From the NCBI GenBank assembly GCA_947492825.1, contig CANLNT010000002.1:1-64000 (forward strand): a stretch of 64,000 bases of DNA. Reading direction: 5' to 3'. This DNA is from an uncultured Paracoccaceae bacterium (GTDB lineage Bacteria; Pseudomonadota; Alphaproteobacteria; Rhodobacterales; Rhodobacteraceae). The position numbers were made by a program, and so were the translations under genes. Shown here one piece after another: positions 17,206 to 25,341 of this stretch. The notes beneath the pieces are model-generated. The model saw only the letters and a list, made by a program, of their open reading frames with translations, searched no databases and was not told where the DNA came from. Every line of letters begins with the position of its first letter. The stretch's first letter is position 1.

Positions 17206-18150
17206 TCAGCTGCGCGGCGCGGCGGCGCGGCGCAGCCGGTCGTTGATCGCAGCCCCCAGCCCGTGGTCCGGGATCGGTGAGACGGCGATCAATGTGGCCT
17301 GCATCGCATCAAGCCTATGCAGCATTTCAAAAAGGTTTGCGGCCGCCTCCGTCACGTCACCGGCGGGGGACAGGTTCAGGGCGGCCTCGACCGGGCCAAA
17401 GCCCAGCAGCACCTCGTCCGGGTTCGGCGCGGTCACGTTCAGGCGGACCACCCCGCGCGGCGCGTAGTGCGAGGCGAGTTGCCCCGGAGCGGTCGGGCTG
17501 GTGGGTGTCGTGTCGACAGCAAGCGGTGCACCTAGGCAAGCGGTCAGCGCCTCTGCCGGGATACCACCAGCGCGCAAGAGCGTGGGCGGCTGGGTTGCAA
17601 GGATCGTGGATTCAAGCCCCACGCCGCAGGCCCCTCCGTCCACCACGGCGGCAATCCGGTCGCCCAGACCAGCCAGAACATGGCTGGCGCTTGTTGGGCT
17701 GACCCGGCCAGAGGGGTTGGCAGAAGGTGCTGCCACAGGTGCGCCAAAAGCCGCGAGCAGACCCTGCCCCACCGGATGGTCAGGCACACGGACTGCAAGT
17801 GTCGGCAGACCAGCCGTGACGAGTTTGGAGATCCCCGCATCCGGGCGCAGGGGCAGCACAAGTGTCAGCGCGCCGGGCCAGAAAGCCGCGGCGAGCCGTT
17901 CGGCGGCATCGTCAAACTCTACATAGCGGCGCGCGGTCTTCAGATCGGGCAGGTGCACGATGAGCGGGTTAAAGCTGGGGCGACCCTTGGCGGCATAAAT
18001 CGCGGCCACGGCGGCGTCATTGCGAGCATCCGCGCCAAGGCCATAAACCGTCTCGGTCGGGAAGGCGACGAGCTGACCGGCGGTTAGCAACTCTGCGGCT
18101 TGCGCAAGGCCTGCGGCATCCGGGGCAAGACGAAGGGCGGCGGCGGTCAT
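17206..18150 (-). CDS. tsaC: L-threonylcarbamoyladenylate synthase, Sua5 type
   Basis: This 314-residue enzyme makes threonylcarbamoyl-AMP from threonine, bicarbonate and ATP, the first step of the t6A modification of ANN-reading tRNAs. The YrdC/Sua5 domain is at residues 10-200 with VAFPTETVYGLGADARN, IYAAKGRPSFNPLIVHL and FWPGALTLVLP. A Sua5-type C-terminal domain follows, reached by a linker with PGQLASHYAPRG, so this is the long (Sua5, about 310-350 residues) form rather than the short TsaC form. It is a single gene on the minus strand. Confidence 0.95.
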   Translation of the reverse strand: MTAAALRLAPDAAGLAQAAELLTAGQLVAFPTETVYGLGADARNDAAVAAIYAAKGRPSFNPLIVHLPDLKTARRYVEFDDAAERLAAAFWPGALTLVLPLRPDAGISKLVTAGLPTLAVRVPDHPVGQGLLAAFGAPVAAPSANPSGRVSPTSASHVLAGLGDRIAAVVDGGACGVGLESTILATQPPTLLRAGGIPAEALTACLGAPLAVDTTPTSPTAPGQLASHYAPRGVVRLNVTAPNPDEVLLGFGPVEAALNLSPAGDVTEAAANLFEMLHRLDAMQATLIAVSPIPDHGLGAAINDRLRRAAAPRS

Positions 18151-18265
18151 GACGTGGCGTTTCGGTTGATGGGCGGCACCGGGCGGTTACCCTGCACCAA
18201 AGATTTCAATTGCATAGCCGCGGCCCGACGAATTGCCAAGCCGCGCATCAGACCAAGGACGATCC

Positions 18266-19966
18266 ATGCCCTATCGCGCGCCTGTAGCTGATTTCCGTTT
18301 TTTGCTGGACCATGTCACCGGCTTTCCCGCTGTCGCAGAGACCGACACATTTGCCGAAGCCACACCGGATATGGTGGATGCGATCCTGACCGAGGCGGGC
18401 AAGATGTGCGAAGAGGTACTGGCCCCGCTGAACCGCGCGGGCGATCTGCATCCGGCGGTGTTGGAAAACGGTGTCGTGCGAACGTCGCCGGGGTTTGGCG
18501 ATGGTTATCGCGCCATTGCGGACGGTGGTTGGATCGGGATGAGCGCCAGCCCCGAAGTTGGCGGCATGGGGCTGCCGATGACCCTGACCACGGCCGTGAA
18601 CGAGATGATGTCGAGCGCGTGCCTTGCACTGCAGTTGAACCCGCTGATGACCCAGGGCCAGATCGAGGCGCTGGAGCATCACGCCGACGACGCCATCAAG
18701 GCGCTCTACATCCCTAAGCTGATTTCTGGCGAATGGCACGGCACGATGAACCTGACAGAACCGCAAGCAGGGTCTGATGTAGGCGCGTTGCGGTCCAAGG
18801 CGGAACCGAACGGTGATGGGTCGTTCAAGATCAGTGGTCAGAAGATCTATATCAGCTGGGCCGACAATGATTTCACCGAAAATACATGTCATCTGGTGCT
18901 GGCGCGGCTTCCCGAAGGGGGGCCGGGGACCAAAGGCATCAGCCTGTTTATGGTGCCCAAGTTCATCCCCGATGCAGAGGGCAATCCCGGAGCGCGCAAC
19001 AGCCTGCGGGTGGTCAGTCTGGAACACAAGTTGGGCCTGCATGGATCACCCACGGCGGTGATGGAATATGACAACGCGACCGGCTGGCTGGTGGGGCCGG
19101 AACACGGCGGTATGGCAGCGATGTTCACCATGATGAACAACGCACGCCTGGGTGTTGGCGTGCAGGGCGTGGGCGCGGCAGAGGGCGCCTATCAACACGC
19201 GCTGAGCTATGCGCAAGAGCGCAAGCAGGGTCGCGCGGGCGGCAGTGGTGCGATCATCGAACATGCGGACGTGCGCCGGATGCTGGCCGAGATGAAGGCT
19301 GACATCTATGCCGCGCGCGCAATTGCGCTGATGAATGCGGTGGCCATTGATATGGCAGCAGCCACGGGCGATGAAGCCTGGACCGCGCGGGCGGCCTTGC
19401 TGACGCCGATCTGCAAGGCTTTTGGCACCGATACCGGGATCGCGGTCGCCAACGCGGGCGTGCAAGTGCATGGCGGTATGGGTTTTGTCGAGGAAACCGG
19501 TGCCGCGCAGTTCAGCCGCGATGTACGGGTGACGGCGATTTACGAGGGCACCAACGGCATTCAGGCGATGGACCTTGTCGCGCGCAAGATGATGGATGGT
19601 GGCGAAGCTGCTTTCCGTCTGATCGAAGATATCGAACAGGGCGCAGAGATCGCCAAGGCCGCCCTGCCCGATCTGGCCGAAGCGGTCTGGGGTGCGGCGG
19701 AATCACTGCGCGAGACCACCGAATGGCTCGTTGAACAGGACATGACGGACCGCTTTGCCGGTGCGGTGCCATATCTGCGCGCCTTTGCGCGGGTGCTGGG
19801 CGCGCATGTGCATCTGACCTCTGCCATTGCGGGTGATGAGGCACGAGAGCGCCTCGCGACGTTTTATATCAATCGGCAATTGCCGGAATTCGCAGGCCTT
19901 CTGGCGCAGGTGCGCGAAGGCGCGGATGATGTCATGGCCATCACTCCCGAAGATCTTGTGGCATAA
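18266..19966 (+). CDS. Acyl-CoA dehydrogenase, DmdC/large FadE type
   Basis: A 566-residue FAD enzyme that introduces a trans-2 double bond into an acyl-CoA. It is longer than ordinary acyl-CoA dehydrogenases (about 380-400) and has the C-terminal extension found in the group that includes DmdC, the 3-methylmercaptopropionyl-CoA dehydrogenase of DMSP demethylation. Visible motifs: NLTEPQAGSDVGALRSKA (substrate/FAD contacts), HGGMGFVEETGAAQFSRDVR, and IYEGTNGIQAMDL with the catalytic glutamate. The ATG at 18266 has AAGGA eight bases upstream and gives the family N-terminus MPYRAPVADF. No dmdB or dmdD is nearby, so another medium- or long-chain substrate is equally possible. Confidence 0.88.
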   Translation: MPYRAPVADFRFLLDHVTGFPAVAETDTFAEATPDMVDAILTEAGKMCEEVLAPLNRAGDLHPAVLENGVVRTSPGFGDGYRAIADGGWIGMSASPEVGGMGLPMTLTTAVNEMMSSACLALQLNPLMTQGQIEALEHHADDAIKALYIPKLISGEWHGTMNLTEPQAGSDVGALRSKAEPNGDGSFKISGQKIYISWADNDFTENTCHLVLARLPEGGPGTKGISLFMVPKFIPDAEGNPGARNSLRVVSLEHKLGLHGSPTAVMEYDNATGWLVGPEHGGMAAMFTMMNNARLGVGVQGVGAAEGAYQHALSYAQERKQGRAGGSGAIIEHADVRRMLAEMKADIYAARAIALMNAVAIDMAAATGDEAWTARAALLTPICKAFGTDTGIAVANAGVQVHGGMGFVEETGAAQFSRDVRVTAIYEGTNGIQAMDLVARKMMDGGEAAFRLIEDIEQGAEIAKAALPDLAEAVWGAAESLRETTEWLVEQDMTDRFAGAVPYLRAFARVLGAHVHLTSAIAGDEARERLATFYINRQLPEFAGLLAQVREGADDVMAITPEDLVA

Positions 19967-19969
19967 AGC

Positions 19970-20018
19970 AAATTTTCGACGAAGATTTGGGGGCGAAGAA
20001 TTTTCGTCGAAAATTCTT
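19970..20018. repeat. Palindromic intergenic element / possible terminator
   Basis: Between the acyl-CoA dehydrogenase and the hydrolase lie two overlapping hairpins. One pairs 19971-19983 with 20003-20015 (13 bp, perfect). The other pairs 19996-20005 with 20009-20018 (10 bp, perfect) around a GTC loop. The second has the same design as the palindrome at 48318-48338. It may end or attenuate transcription, or be a short dispersed repeat. Confidence 0.65.
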
Positions 20019-20041
20019 GGTGCCTGAGGCAAGGTCCGACC

Positions 20042-21070
20042 ATGATTAAAACTCCGTATCAAGACATCCCGGCAGAGGGTGCTGCAATCGAGGTGGCCCC
20101 CGGTGTGCTGTGGTTGCGCCTGCCGCTGCCGATGGCGCTCGACCATGTGAATATCTACGCCTTTGACGAGGGCGACAGCTGGACCATCATCGACACCGGG
20201 TTTTCGACCAAACGCACCAAGGCGATCTGGGACAAACTGCTGGTGGGGCCTTTGCAGGGTAAGCCCGTCAGCCGGGTAATCGTGACGCATTATCACCCTG
20301 ATCACATCGGGTTGGCAGGCTGGTTCATGGCGCAGGGCGCGGAGCTGGTGACCACGCGCACGTCTTATTTGTGGGCACGGATGCTGGTGCTGGATGAACA
20401 GGCACTGCCATCGCCCGAGGCGCTGGCCTTTTACACCCGTGCGGGTATGGACCCGGACGTGCGGGCCAAGCGCGCGACCGAGCGGCCGTTCAACTTTGCC
20501 GATTGTGTTGACCCGATCCCGCAGGGCTATACCCGCATCAAGGATGGTGATCGGATCCGTTTTGGCGGGCGGACATGGGACATACGCTGTGGCGACGGCC
20601 ATGCGCCCGAGCACGCCACATTCTGGAGCCGCGATGACAATCTGGTGGTGGGCGGCGACCAATTGCTGCTGTCGATCAGTGCCAATATCGGTGTCTATCC
20701 GACCGAGCCAGACGCTGACCCTTTGGGCGAATGGCTGGCATCCTGTGAAGCGTTCAAGGCCCATGCCACGGACGATCAACTCATCCTTGCCGGGCACAAG
20801 GCGCCCTATACCGGTTTGCCGCTGCGGTTGATCCAGATGATCGAAAACCACGAAAGCGCGTTAACCCGGCTTCTGGAGCATCTGGACACGCCCCGCAGCG
20901 CCGGAGAATGTTTTGTCCCGCTGTTCAAGCGCGAGATTGACGGTGGTGCCTATGGTCTGGCGCTGGTCGAGGCTGTGGCGCACCTGAACCACTTGCACCA
21001 GACCGGTCAGGTCACGCGCACAACAGGCGCGGACGGGGCGTATTTGTTTCAGGCTGTAGCGGGCAATTAA
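20042..21070 (+). CDS. Metallo-beta-lactamase-fold hydrolase
   Basis: A 342-residue hydrolase of the metallo-beta-lactamase superfamily. The zinc motif HxHxDH is present as THYHPDHIGLAG, with further ligand candidates in DGHAPEHATFW, VGGDQLL and LAGHKAPYTG. Length and the C-terminal helical part resemble the glyoxalase II-like/LACTB2 subgroup that acts on thioesters or other small substrates; the true substrate is unknown. It lies 75 bp after the acyl-CoA dehydrogenase, separated by a strong hairpin, so co-transcription is uncertain. The next gene (HD-GYP) starts 23 bp downstream. Confidence 0.88.
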   Translation: MIKTPYQDIPAEGAAIEVAPGVLWLRLPLPMALDHVNIYAFDEGDSWTIIDTGFSTKRTKAIWDKLLVGPLQGKPVSRVIVTHYHPDHIGLAGWFMAQGAELVTTRTSYLWARMLVLDEQALPSPEALAFYTRAGMDPDVRAKRATERPFNFADCVDPIPQGYTRIKDGDRIRFGGRTWDIRCGDGHAPEHATFWSRDDNLVVGGDQLLLSISANIGVYPTEPDADPLGEWLASCEAFKAHATDDQLILAGHKAPYTGLPLRLIQMIENHESALTRLLEHLDTPRSAGECFVPLFKREIDGGAYGLALVEAVAHLNHLHQTGQVTRTTGADGAYLFQAVAGN

Positions 21071-21093
21071 CCCTTTTGGGCTAGACCGCCCGC

Positions 21094-22479
21094 ATGACAT
21101 TTCAACTCTATCTGGGTGATGGCCGCCACCGACCGTCAACGACCCTGCGGATGAGCCAGATTCTGGCCCCGCTCAGCCATGCACTGGATATGACAGAAGG
21201 CCAGCCACCCGGCCATTGTGTGCGCTGCTGCTATATTGGCACCCGTCTGGGCCAACAGCTGGGTATGGCGGGTGAGGCGCTTTCGGACCTCTATTACACC
21301 CTGCTGCTGAAGGATCTGGGGTGTTCGTCCAACGCGGCGCGGATTTGTGCGCTGTATCTTACCGACGACATCAGTTTCAAACGCGATTTCAAGACGATTG
21401 ACGGGTCGCTGTCGTCCGCACTGCGGTTCGTCTTTTCCAAGACCGGGTTGGAATCGGGCCTGTCAGAGCGATTTCGCGCCATCGTCAACATCATGCAAAA
21501 CGGCGGCGACATCAGCCGCGAACTGATCGACACACGCTGCCAGCGCGGGGCCGAGATTGCCGCAAAGATGCGGTTTTCCAGGGCAGTACAGGCGGGGATC
21601 ATGGCGCTTGATGAACATTGGGACGGTGGCGGCAAGCCAGAGGGTTTGGCGGGAACTGCGATCCCTCGGGCGGGTAACATCGCGTTGCTGGCGCAGGTGC
21701 TGGACGTCTTTCACCGCGGCGACGGGCGCGATGCGGCGATGACAGAGGTGCGGCGGCGGTCGGGCACCTGGTTTGATCCCGACCTGGTCAGCGCGATGGA
21801 AAGGCTGGCGCGGGATGCCGGGTTCTGGGCCGATCTGAACGATCCACATATCGCCGACATCGTATTTCAGCTGCCACCAGCCGAAAACGAAACGCCCGTG
21901 ACAGAGGGGTTTCTGGATGACGTCGCCACCGCGTTTTCAGACGTTGTTGACGCCAAGAGCCCTTATACGGCGGACCATTCGGGGCGCGTGACGCTTTATA
22001 CCGATATGATCGCGGAAGAAATGGGGCTTAGCACGCGGCACCGCCGGTGGCTGCGGCGGGGGGCCCTGTTGCATGATCTGGGCAAGCTTGGGGTCAGCAA
22101 TCAGGTTTTGGACAAACCTGCCAAGCTGGACGATGCCGAGTGGATGATGATCCGGCATCACCCGACCAATGGCGCGCGGGTGCTGAGCCAGATTGACGCG
22201 TATGCCGACATCGCCCCGATTGCCCATGGTCACCACGAAAAGCTGGGCGGGGGTGGTTATCCGCTGGGTCTGGGTGGCGAAGAGATCAGCCTGGAGGTGC
22301 GGATGGTCACGATCGCAGATGTGTTTGATGCGCTGTCAGCTGAACGCCCCTACCGCGGGCCAATCCCGATTGCGGACGTTTTTGAAATGATGCGCAAGGA
22401 GGTGGGCAGCGCCTTTGACGGCGCATGTCTGGACGCGTTGGAATGCGGCATGGCGCGGTTCAGCCAGACCCGGCATTAG
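21094..22479 (+). CDS. Tandem HD-domain protein with C-terminal HD-GYP phosphodiesterase
   Basis: A 461-residue cytosolic protein. The C-terminal half (about 275-455) is an HD-GYP domain, the c-di-GMP phosphodiesterase type that yields pGpG/GMP: H295, HDLGK at 327-331, the H355/H356 pair in RHHPTNGARVL, and HGHHEKLGGGGYP at 378-390 with intact GYP. The N-terminal half looks like a degenerate copy of the same fold: H41, then KDLG (73-76) in place of HDxG, and DEHWDGGGKPEGL (173-185) in place of HHExxDGxGYP. The first domain is therefore probably regulatory or structural. It follows the hydrolase by 23 bp and its end overlaps by 4 bp the end of the opposite-strand amidotransferase gene. Confidence 0.9.
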   Translation: MTFQLYLGDGRHRPSTTLRMSQILAPLSHALDMTEGQPPGHCVRCCYIGTRLGQQLGMAGEALSDLYYTLLLKDLGCSSNAARICALYLTDDISFKRDFKTIDGSLSSALRFVFSKTGLESGLSERFRAIVNIMQNGGDISRELIDTRCQRGAEIAAKMRFSRAVQAGIMALDEHWDGGGKPEGLAGTAIPRAGNIALLAQVLDVFHRGDGRDAAMTEVRRRSGTWFDPDLVSAMERLARDAGFWADLNDPHIADIVFQLPPAENETPVTEGFLDDVATAFSDVVDAKSPYTADHSGRVTLYTDMIAEEMGLSTRHRRWLRRGALLHDLGKLGVSNQVLDKPAKLDDAEWMMIRHHPTNGARVLSQIDAYADIAPIAHGHHEKLGGGGYPLGLGGEEISLEVRMVTIADVFDALSAERPYRGPIPIADVFEMMRKEVGSAFDGACLDALECGMARFSQTRH

Positions 22480-23234
22480 GCCGCGAGTGGCACCATCTGG
22501 CAGGCCGCACGGTCCAGCCGGCACAGAGTGTCGGTTGGGATCATTGTCCAGCGATCTGCCGTGGAACACAGCGGTTCAGAGGCCATTGCGCGGCCTCCGT
22601 TATCAAGAGCGCCGGACAGATACAATGTAGGTGCCGCCCCGGACGAGGCATGGCGAAAGCCAAAGAGTTGGTCGCCATCCGTCATGCAGCATGTCAGCTT
22701 GATCGGCGCACCGACCTGCGGTCCGATCTGGGCCAATGTCGCGGCAAGTGCGGCCTGAGGGTCATCATCCAGCCCGTTGGCAAGCAGGGTCAGAAAGATC
22801 ACCTCGCTGTCCGTGGTGCCTTGGCGCGCGGCATAGAGGTCATCAGGAAGGGCCTGTTCCATGCGACGGCGAATCTGTGCGAAATGCGGGATTTGGCCGT
22901 TGTGGCAGAACGACCAGCGCCCGTGGGTGAAAGGGTGGCAGTTCACACGGCTGGTTTCGCCGACGGTTGAGGCGCGGACATGCGCCAGAAACAGCGGGCT
23001 TTGCACCATGCGGCAGAGGTGCGCCAGGTTGCTATCGGCCCACGCAGGCAGCACATCGCGAAAGAGACCAGGTGCGGTCCCGTCGCCGTACCACGCAAGC
23101 CCAAAGCCATCACCGTTCACTGCGATCTTGGCCTCGGTCGCGTGTTGGCTTTGTTCCAGCAGCGAATGCTGCGGTGCGGTGACGATGTTTTCCAGCGGGA
23201 TTGCCGGGCCGATATAACCTGCAATGCGACACAT
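22476..23234 (-). CDS. Class II glutamine amidotransferase, YafJ/EgtC-like
   Basis: A 252-residue stand-alone N-terminal-nucleophile glutaminase domain. Cys2 follows the initiator methionine (MCRIAGYIG), which becomes the nucleophile after processing. Other family motifs are VNGDGFGLAWYG, LAHVRAS, NCHPFTHGRWSFCHNG and GTTDSEVIF. The frame runs upstream, but the family start is this ATG at 23234, just 1 nt after the stop of the DUF6356 gene, which indicates translational coupling. The acceptor of the ammonia or the hydrolysed gamma-glutamyl compound is not known; EgtC-like members cleave gamma-glutamyl groups. Confidence 0.88.
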   Translation of the reverse strand: MCRIAGYIGPAIPLENIVTAPQHSLLEQSQHATEAKIAVNGDGFGLAWYGDGTAPGLFRDVLPAWADSNLAHLCRMVQSPLFLAHVRASTVGETSRVNCHPFTHGRWSFCHNGQIPHFAQIRRRMEQALPDDLYAARQGTTDSEVIFLTLLANGLDDDPQAALAATLAQIGPQVGAPIKLTCCMTDGDQLFGFRHASSGAAPTLYLSGALDNGGRAMASEPLCSTADRWTMIPTDTLCRLDRAACQMVPLAA

Positions 23235-23235
23235 C

Positions 23236-23478
23236 CTAGTGCCGGTTGCTGATACGTGCGTGCAACCGCTGCAGGATGCGGCTTGCGGTTGTTTCACAAA
23301 GCGCCGGGATGAAGGCGTGGACCAATGCTGCCCCTGCCGCGACAGCCAGCCAGAAGCTGAACCCAAAGGCAAACCGCATGTGACCAAAATAGGTCTCGTT
23401 TACCGAAGCGGGGTGATCCATGAATACACGCGCAAAAAGGCCCCTGTTAGTGGTGGTGTGAGTGGTGGCTTCGGACAT
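23236..23478 (-). CDS. DUF6356-like small membrane protein
   Basis: An 80-residue protein with one or two hydrophobic segments (FGFSFWLAVAAGAALVHAFIPAL). The phrase FMDHPASVNETYFGHMRFA matches a small family (DUF6356) that I remember from alphaproteobacteria; no function is known to me. The chosen ATG at 23478 gives the usual start before this motif; an upstream extension to 23556 would overlap the promoter of the divergent Lrp gene. It precedes the amidotransferase by 1 nt. Confidence 0.65.
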   Translation of the reverse strand: MSEATTHTTTNRGLFARVFMDHPASVNETYFGHMRFAFGFSFWLAVAAGAALVHAFIPALCETTASRILQRLHARISNRH

Positions 23479-23585
23479 CTGAACGCTCCTTGTTCCGGCA
23501 TTGATGAGAAAGTAGCCCATGCCGGGTGTCGGCGGGTCCCAAAGAACGTTGTGCATTCGCTAACTTTTGGGATACCATCCCAAGT

Positions 23586-24047
23586 ATGACCGATAAGATC
23601 GACGAAATTGATCGCCGTATTTTGAAATTGCTTCAGATCGACACCACATTAAGTGTGGATGAGATCAGTGAAAGGGTAGCACTTTCGCGCAATGCCTGCT
23701 GGCGGCGGATCAAGCAGATGGAAAAGGCGGGCGTTATTCGCGCGCGGGTGGCATTGGTTGATCCCGGTGCCGCCGGATGTCCCCTTACAGCGATGGTGTT
23801 GATTCGCACGAATGCCCATGAAACCGGCTGGATCGAGACGTTTCAGAACGTGTTGCGCCAAATGCCAGAAGTTGTTGGCGCGTACCGGATGACCGGTGAT
23901 CTGGACTATGTGCTGCGGGTCAGGGTTGCGGATGTGCCGGCCTATGATGCGTTTTACAAACGGCTGACCTCACGGATTTCTGTATCGGATATCTCGGCCA
24001 GTTTCGTTATGGAAGAGATCAAGGAAACAACAGCGGTACCTCTATGA
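23586..24047 (+). CDS. Lrp/AsnC family transcriptional regulator
   Basis: A 153-residue feast/famine regulator. The N-terminal HTH is LSVDEISERVALSRNACWRR (about residues 18-37) after KIDEIDRRILKLLQ; the C-terminal RAM ligand and oligomerisation domain spans about 65-145, including VGAYRMTGDLDYVLRVRV. Length is typical. The ATG at 23586 was preferred to an in-frame start 20 codons upstream. It diverges from the DUF6356/amidotransferase pair and overlaps the DUF6173 gene by 4 bp (ATGA), so it is co-transcribed with that gene and may regulate the divergent pair, probably in response to an amino acid. Confidence 0.93.
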   Translation: MTDKIDEIDRRILKLLQIDTTLSVDEISERVALSRNACWRRIKQMEKAGVIRARVALVDPGAAGCPLTAMVLIRTNAHETGWIETFQNVLRQMPEVVGAYRMTGDLDYVLRVRVADVPAYDAFYKRLTSRISVSDISASFVMEEIKETTAVPL

Positions 24048-24517
24048 CCAACCCGATGAACACAATCGACACCAGCGCAGAGATTGTCGAAAACGCAGCG
24101 ATACCTGCCACGCAAGAGGTACATTGCGGTGGGCCGGTGCAGACACCGCTGTCGCTGCCGCCAGCGTTGAAGGAATCACCCAGCGGCAAGAGCCCCGCGC
24201 AATGGGCCTATGAGCGGCTGATCAACTATATCCGCAACTTCGAAGAGGGGCTGGATGCCGATCACGAGGTGGGCATGGGCCTTGTCGGAGGTGAAGGCGG
24301 GATGATTACCATTCAGGGCTTGGGCTATTTTGACCCAGATCTGATTACCTTTTACGGGCGCACCGATCGCGGTGCGCGCACGCAATTGGTGCAGCATGTC
24401 AGCCAGTTAAACGTCATGCTGGTGGCCGCCCCCAAGCCTGCCGATCATGCAGAGCCGAACCGGATCGGTTTCCAGTTGGCCAAAGCGCTTGAACGCGGCG
24501 GCGATGCGACCGCCTGA
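24044..24517 (+). CDS. DUF6173 family protein
   Basis: A 157-residue soluble protein. Residues 1-45 are low-complexity; residues 48-140 form a conserved domain with SPAQWAYERLINYIRNFEEG, DADHEVGMGLVGGEGG and GLGYFDPDLITFYG. I recall this as DUF6173, found mainly in Rhodobacteraceae, with no known activity. It overlaps the Lrp-type regulator by 4 bp. Confidence 0.7.
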   Translation: MTNPMNTIDTSAEIVENAAIPATQEVHCGGPVQTPLSLPPALKESPSGKSPAQWAYERLINYIRNFEEGLDADHEVGMGLVGGEGGMITIQGLGYFDPDLITFYGRTDRGARTQLVQHVSQLNVMLVAAPKPADHAEPNRIGFQLAKALERGGDATA

Positions 24518-24538
24518 CCCCGTGACAGGCCGCGCGTT

Positions 24539-24552
24539 ATCGTCTAGACGAT
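24539..24552. promoter_or_regulatory. Perfect 14-bp palindrome, possible operator
   Basis: ATCGTCTAGACGAT is an exact palindrome, flanked by GCG (24534-24536) and CGC (24554-24556), which almost extend it. It lies 29 bp upstream of the oxidase subunit IV start, in the place expected for an operator or promoter-proximal site. No known regulator is assigned. Confidence 0.45.
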
Positions 24553-24580
24553 GCGCAACATCTGATTTGAGGACATGACC

Positions 24581-24715
24581 ATGGCAGATCACAAACACGG
24601 CGAAATGGATATCAGCGTTCAGGAAAAGACCTTTGACGGGTTCATCAAGATGACCCAGCGCGCGGTTATCCTGATCATTGCTGTCCTGATCTTTATGGCG
24701 CTCGTCAACGCTTGA
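24581..24715 (+). CDS. aa3-type cytochrome c oxidase subunit IV
   Basis: A 44-residue protein too short for usual gene finding. It has the family architecture: a polar N-terminus (MADHKHGEMDISVQEKTFDG) and a single C-terminal membrane helix (AVILIIAVLIFMALVNA). This matches the small fourth subunit of Paracoccus/Rhodobacter-type aa3 oxidase, which packs against subunits I and III and is not essential for catalysis in studied relatives. GAGGA upstream gives proper spacing to ATG 24581 rather than to the ATG two codons earlier. The stop (TGA) overlaps the ATG of the following lipoprotein gene by 1 base. Confidence 0.85.
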   Translation: MADHKHGEMDISVQEKTFDGFIKMTQRAVILIIAVLIFMALVNA

Positions 24716-25341
24716 TGCAGCGCCGGGCGTTTCTGGCCGGCGTCGCCTGCACCGGGCTGGCGGCCTGCGGTAGTGGAGAGTCCGTCTGGGCCCCTGACGA
24801 TGTCGTCCGGGCCAAGGCGTTTCGCGGCACAGGCCCGAAATCGCTGACCCTCTACACGATGAAAAGCGCCGATTCCGGCAGCGGTGCGCATACCGCGTTG
24901 CTGGTGGACGCCAGCCAGCGCGTGATGTTCGACCCTGCAGGCACATTCGGCCACCCCACGATCCCAGAGCGCAACGATGTGCTGTTTGGGTTCAACCCAA
25001 GGGTTGAGCAATACTACGCGTCTTATCACGCGCGCGAGACCTTCTATATCATCAGCCAAAAGGTGGTTGTGTCACCGCAGGTCGCAGAACAGGCGTTGCA
25101 ACTGGTGATGAGCAATGGCCCCGTGGCCAAGGCCAATTGCACACGTGCGACCAGCGCAATTCTGCGCCGTTTGCCGGGCTTTGGCGGCTTGCCGCAGACC
25201 TGGTTCCCCAACACCTTGTCCGAGGGGTTTGCGCAATTGCCGGGCGTCGAAACCGCCGAGTACCGCGAAAGCGACAGCGACGACAAAGCCCTTGCCGCGC
25301 AGCAGATCGACATGCAGATCAGAGCTGCCCAGTCGCAATAA
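24715..25341 (+). CDS. Tat-type lipoprotein, possible permuted papain-like fold
   Basis: A 208-residue protein. The N-terminus MQRRAFLAG carries a twin-arginine-like motif and LAAC ends at Cys18 as a lipobox, so it is probably exported and lipidated. The mature part has SGAHTALLVD with H59, and later AKANCTRATSAIL with C142. A histidine in a beta hairpin preceding a cysteine at the start of a helix is the order seen in circularly permuted NlpC/P60 (YiiX/LRAT-like) enzymes, so a hydrolase acting on envelope peptides or acyl groups is possible; this is inference. It overlaps the oxidase subunit IV gene by 1 base, and its last 23 bp overlap the opposite-strand azlD gene. Confidence 0.75.
   Translation: MQRRAFLAGVACTGLAACGSGESVWAPDDVVRAKAFRGTGPKSLTLYTMKSADSGSGAHTALLVDASQRVMFDPAGTFGHPTIPERNDVLFGFNPRVEQYYASYHARETFYIISQKVVVSPQVAEQALQLVMSNGPVAKANCTRATSAILRRLPGFGGLPQTWFPNTLSEGFAQLPGVETAEYRESDSDDKALAAQQIDMQIRAAQSQ

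Noticed and set aside
20042-20851. Minus-strand frame (part of 19703-20851) opposite the metallo-hydrolase
   Set aside because: The hydrolase has clear zinc motifs; the antisense product is histidine/arginine-rich and featureless.
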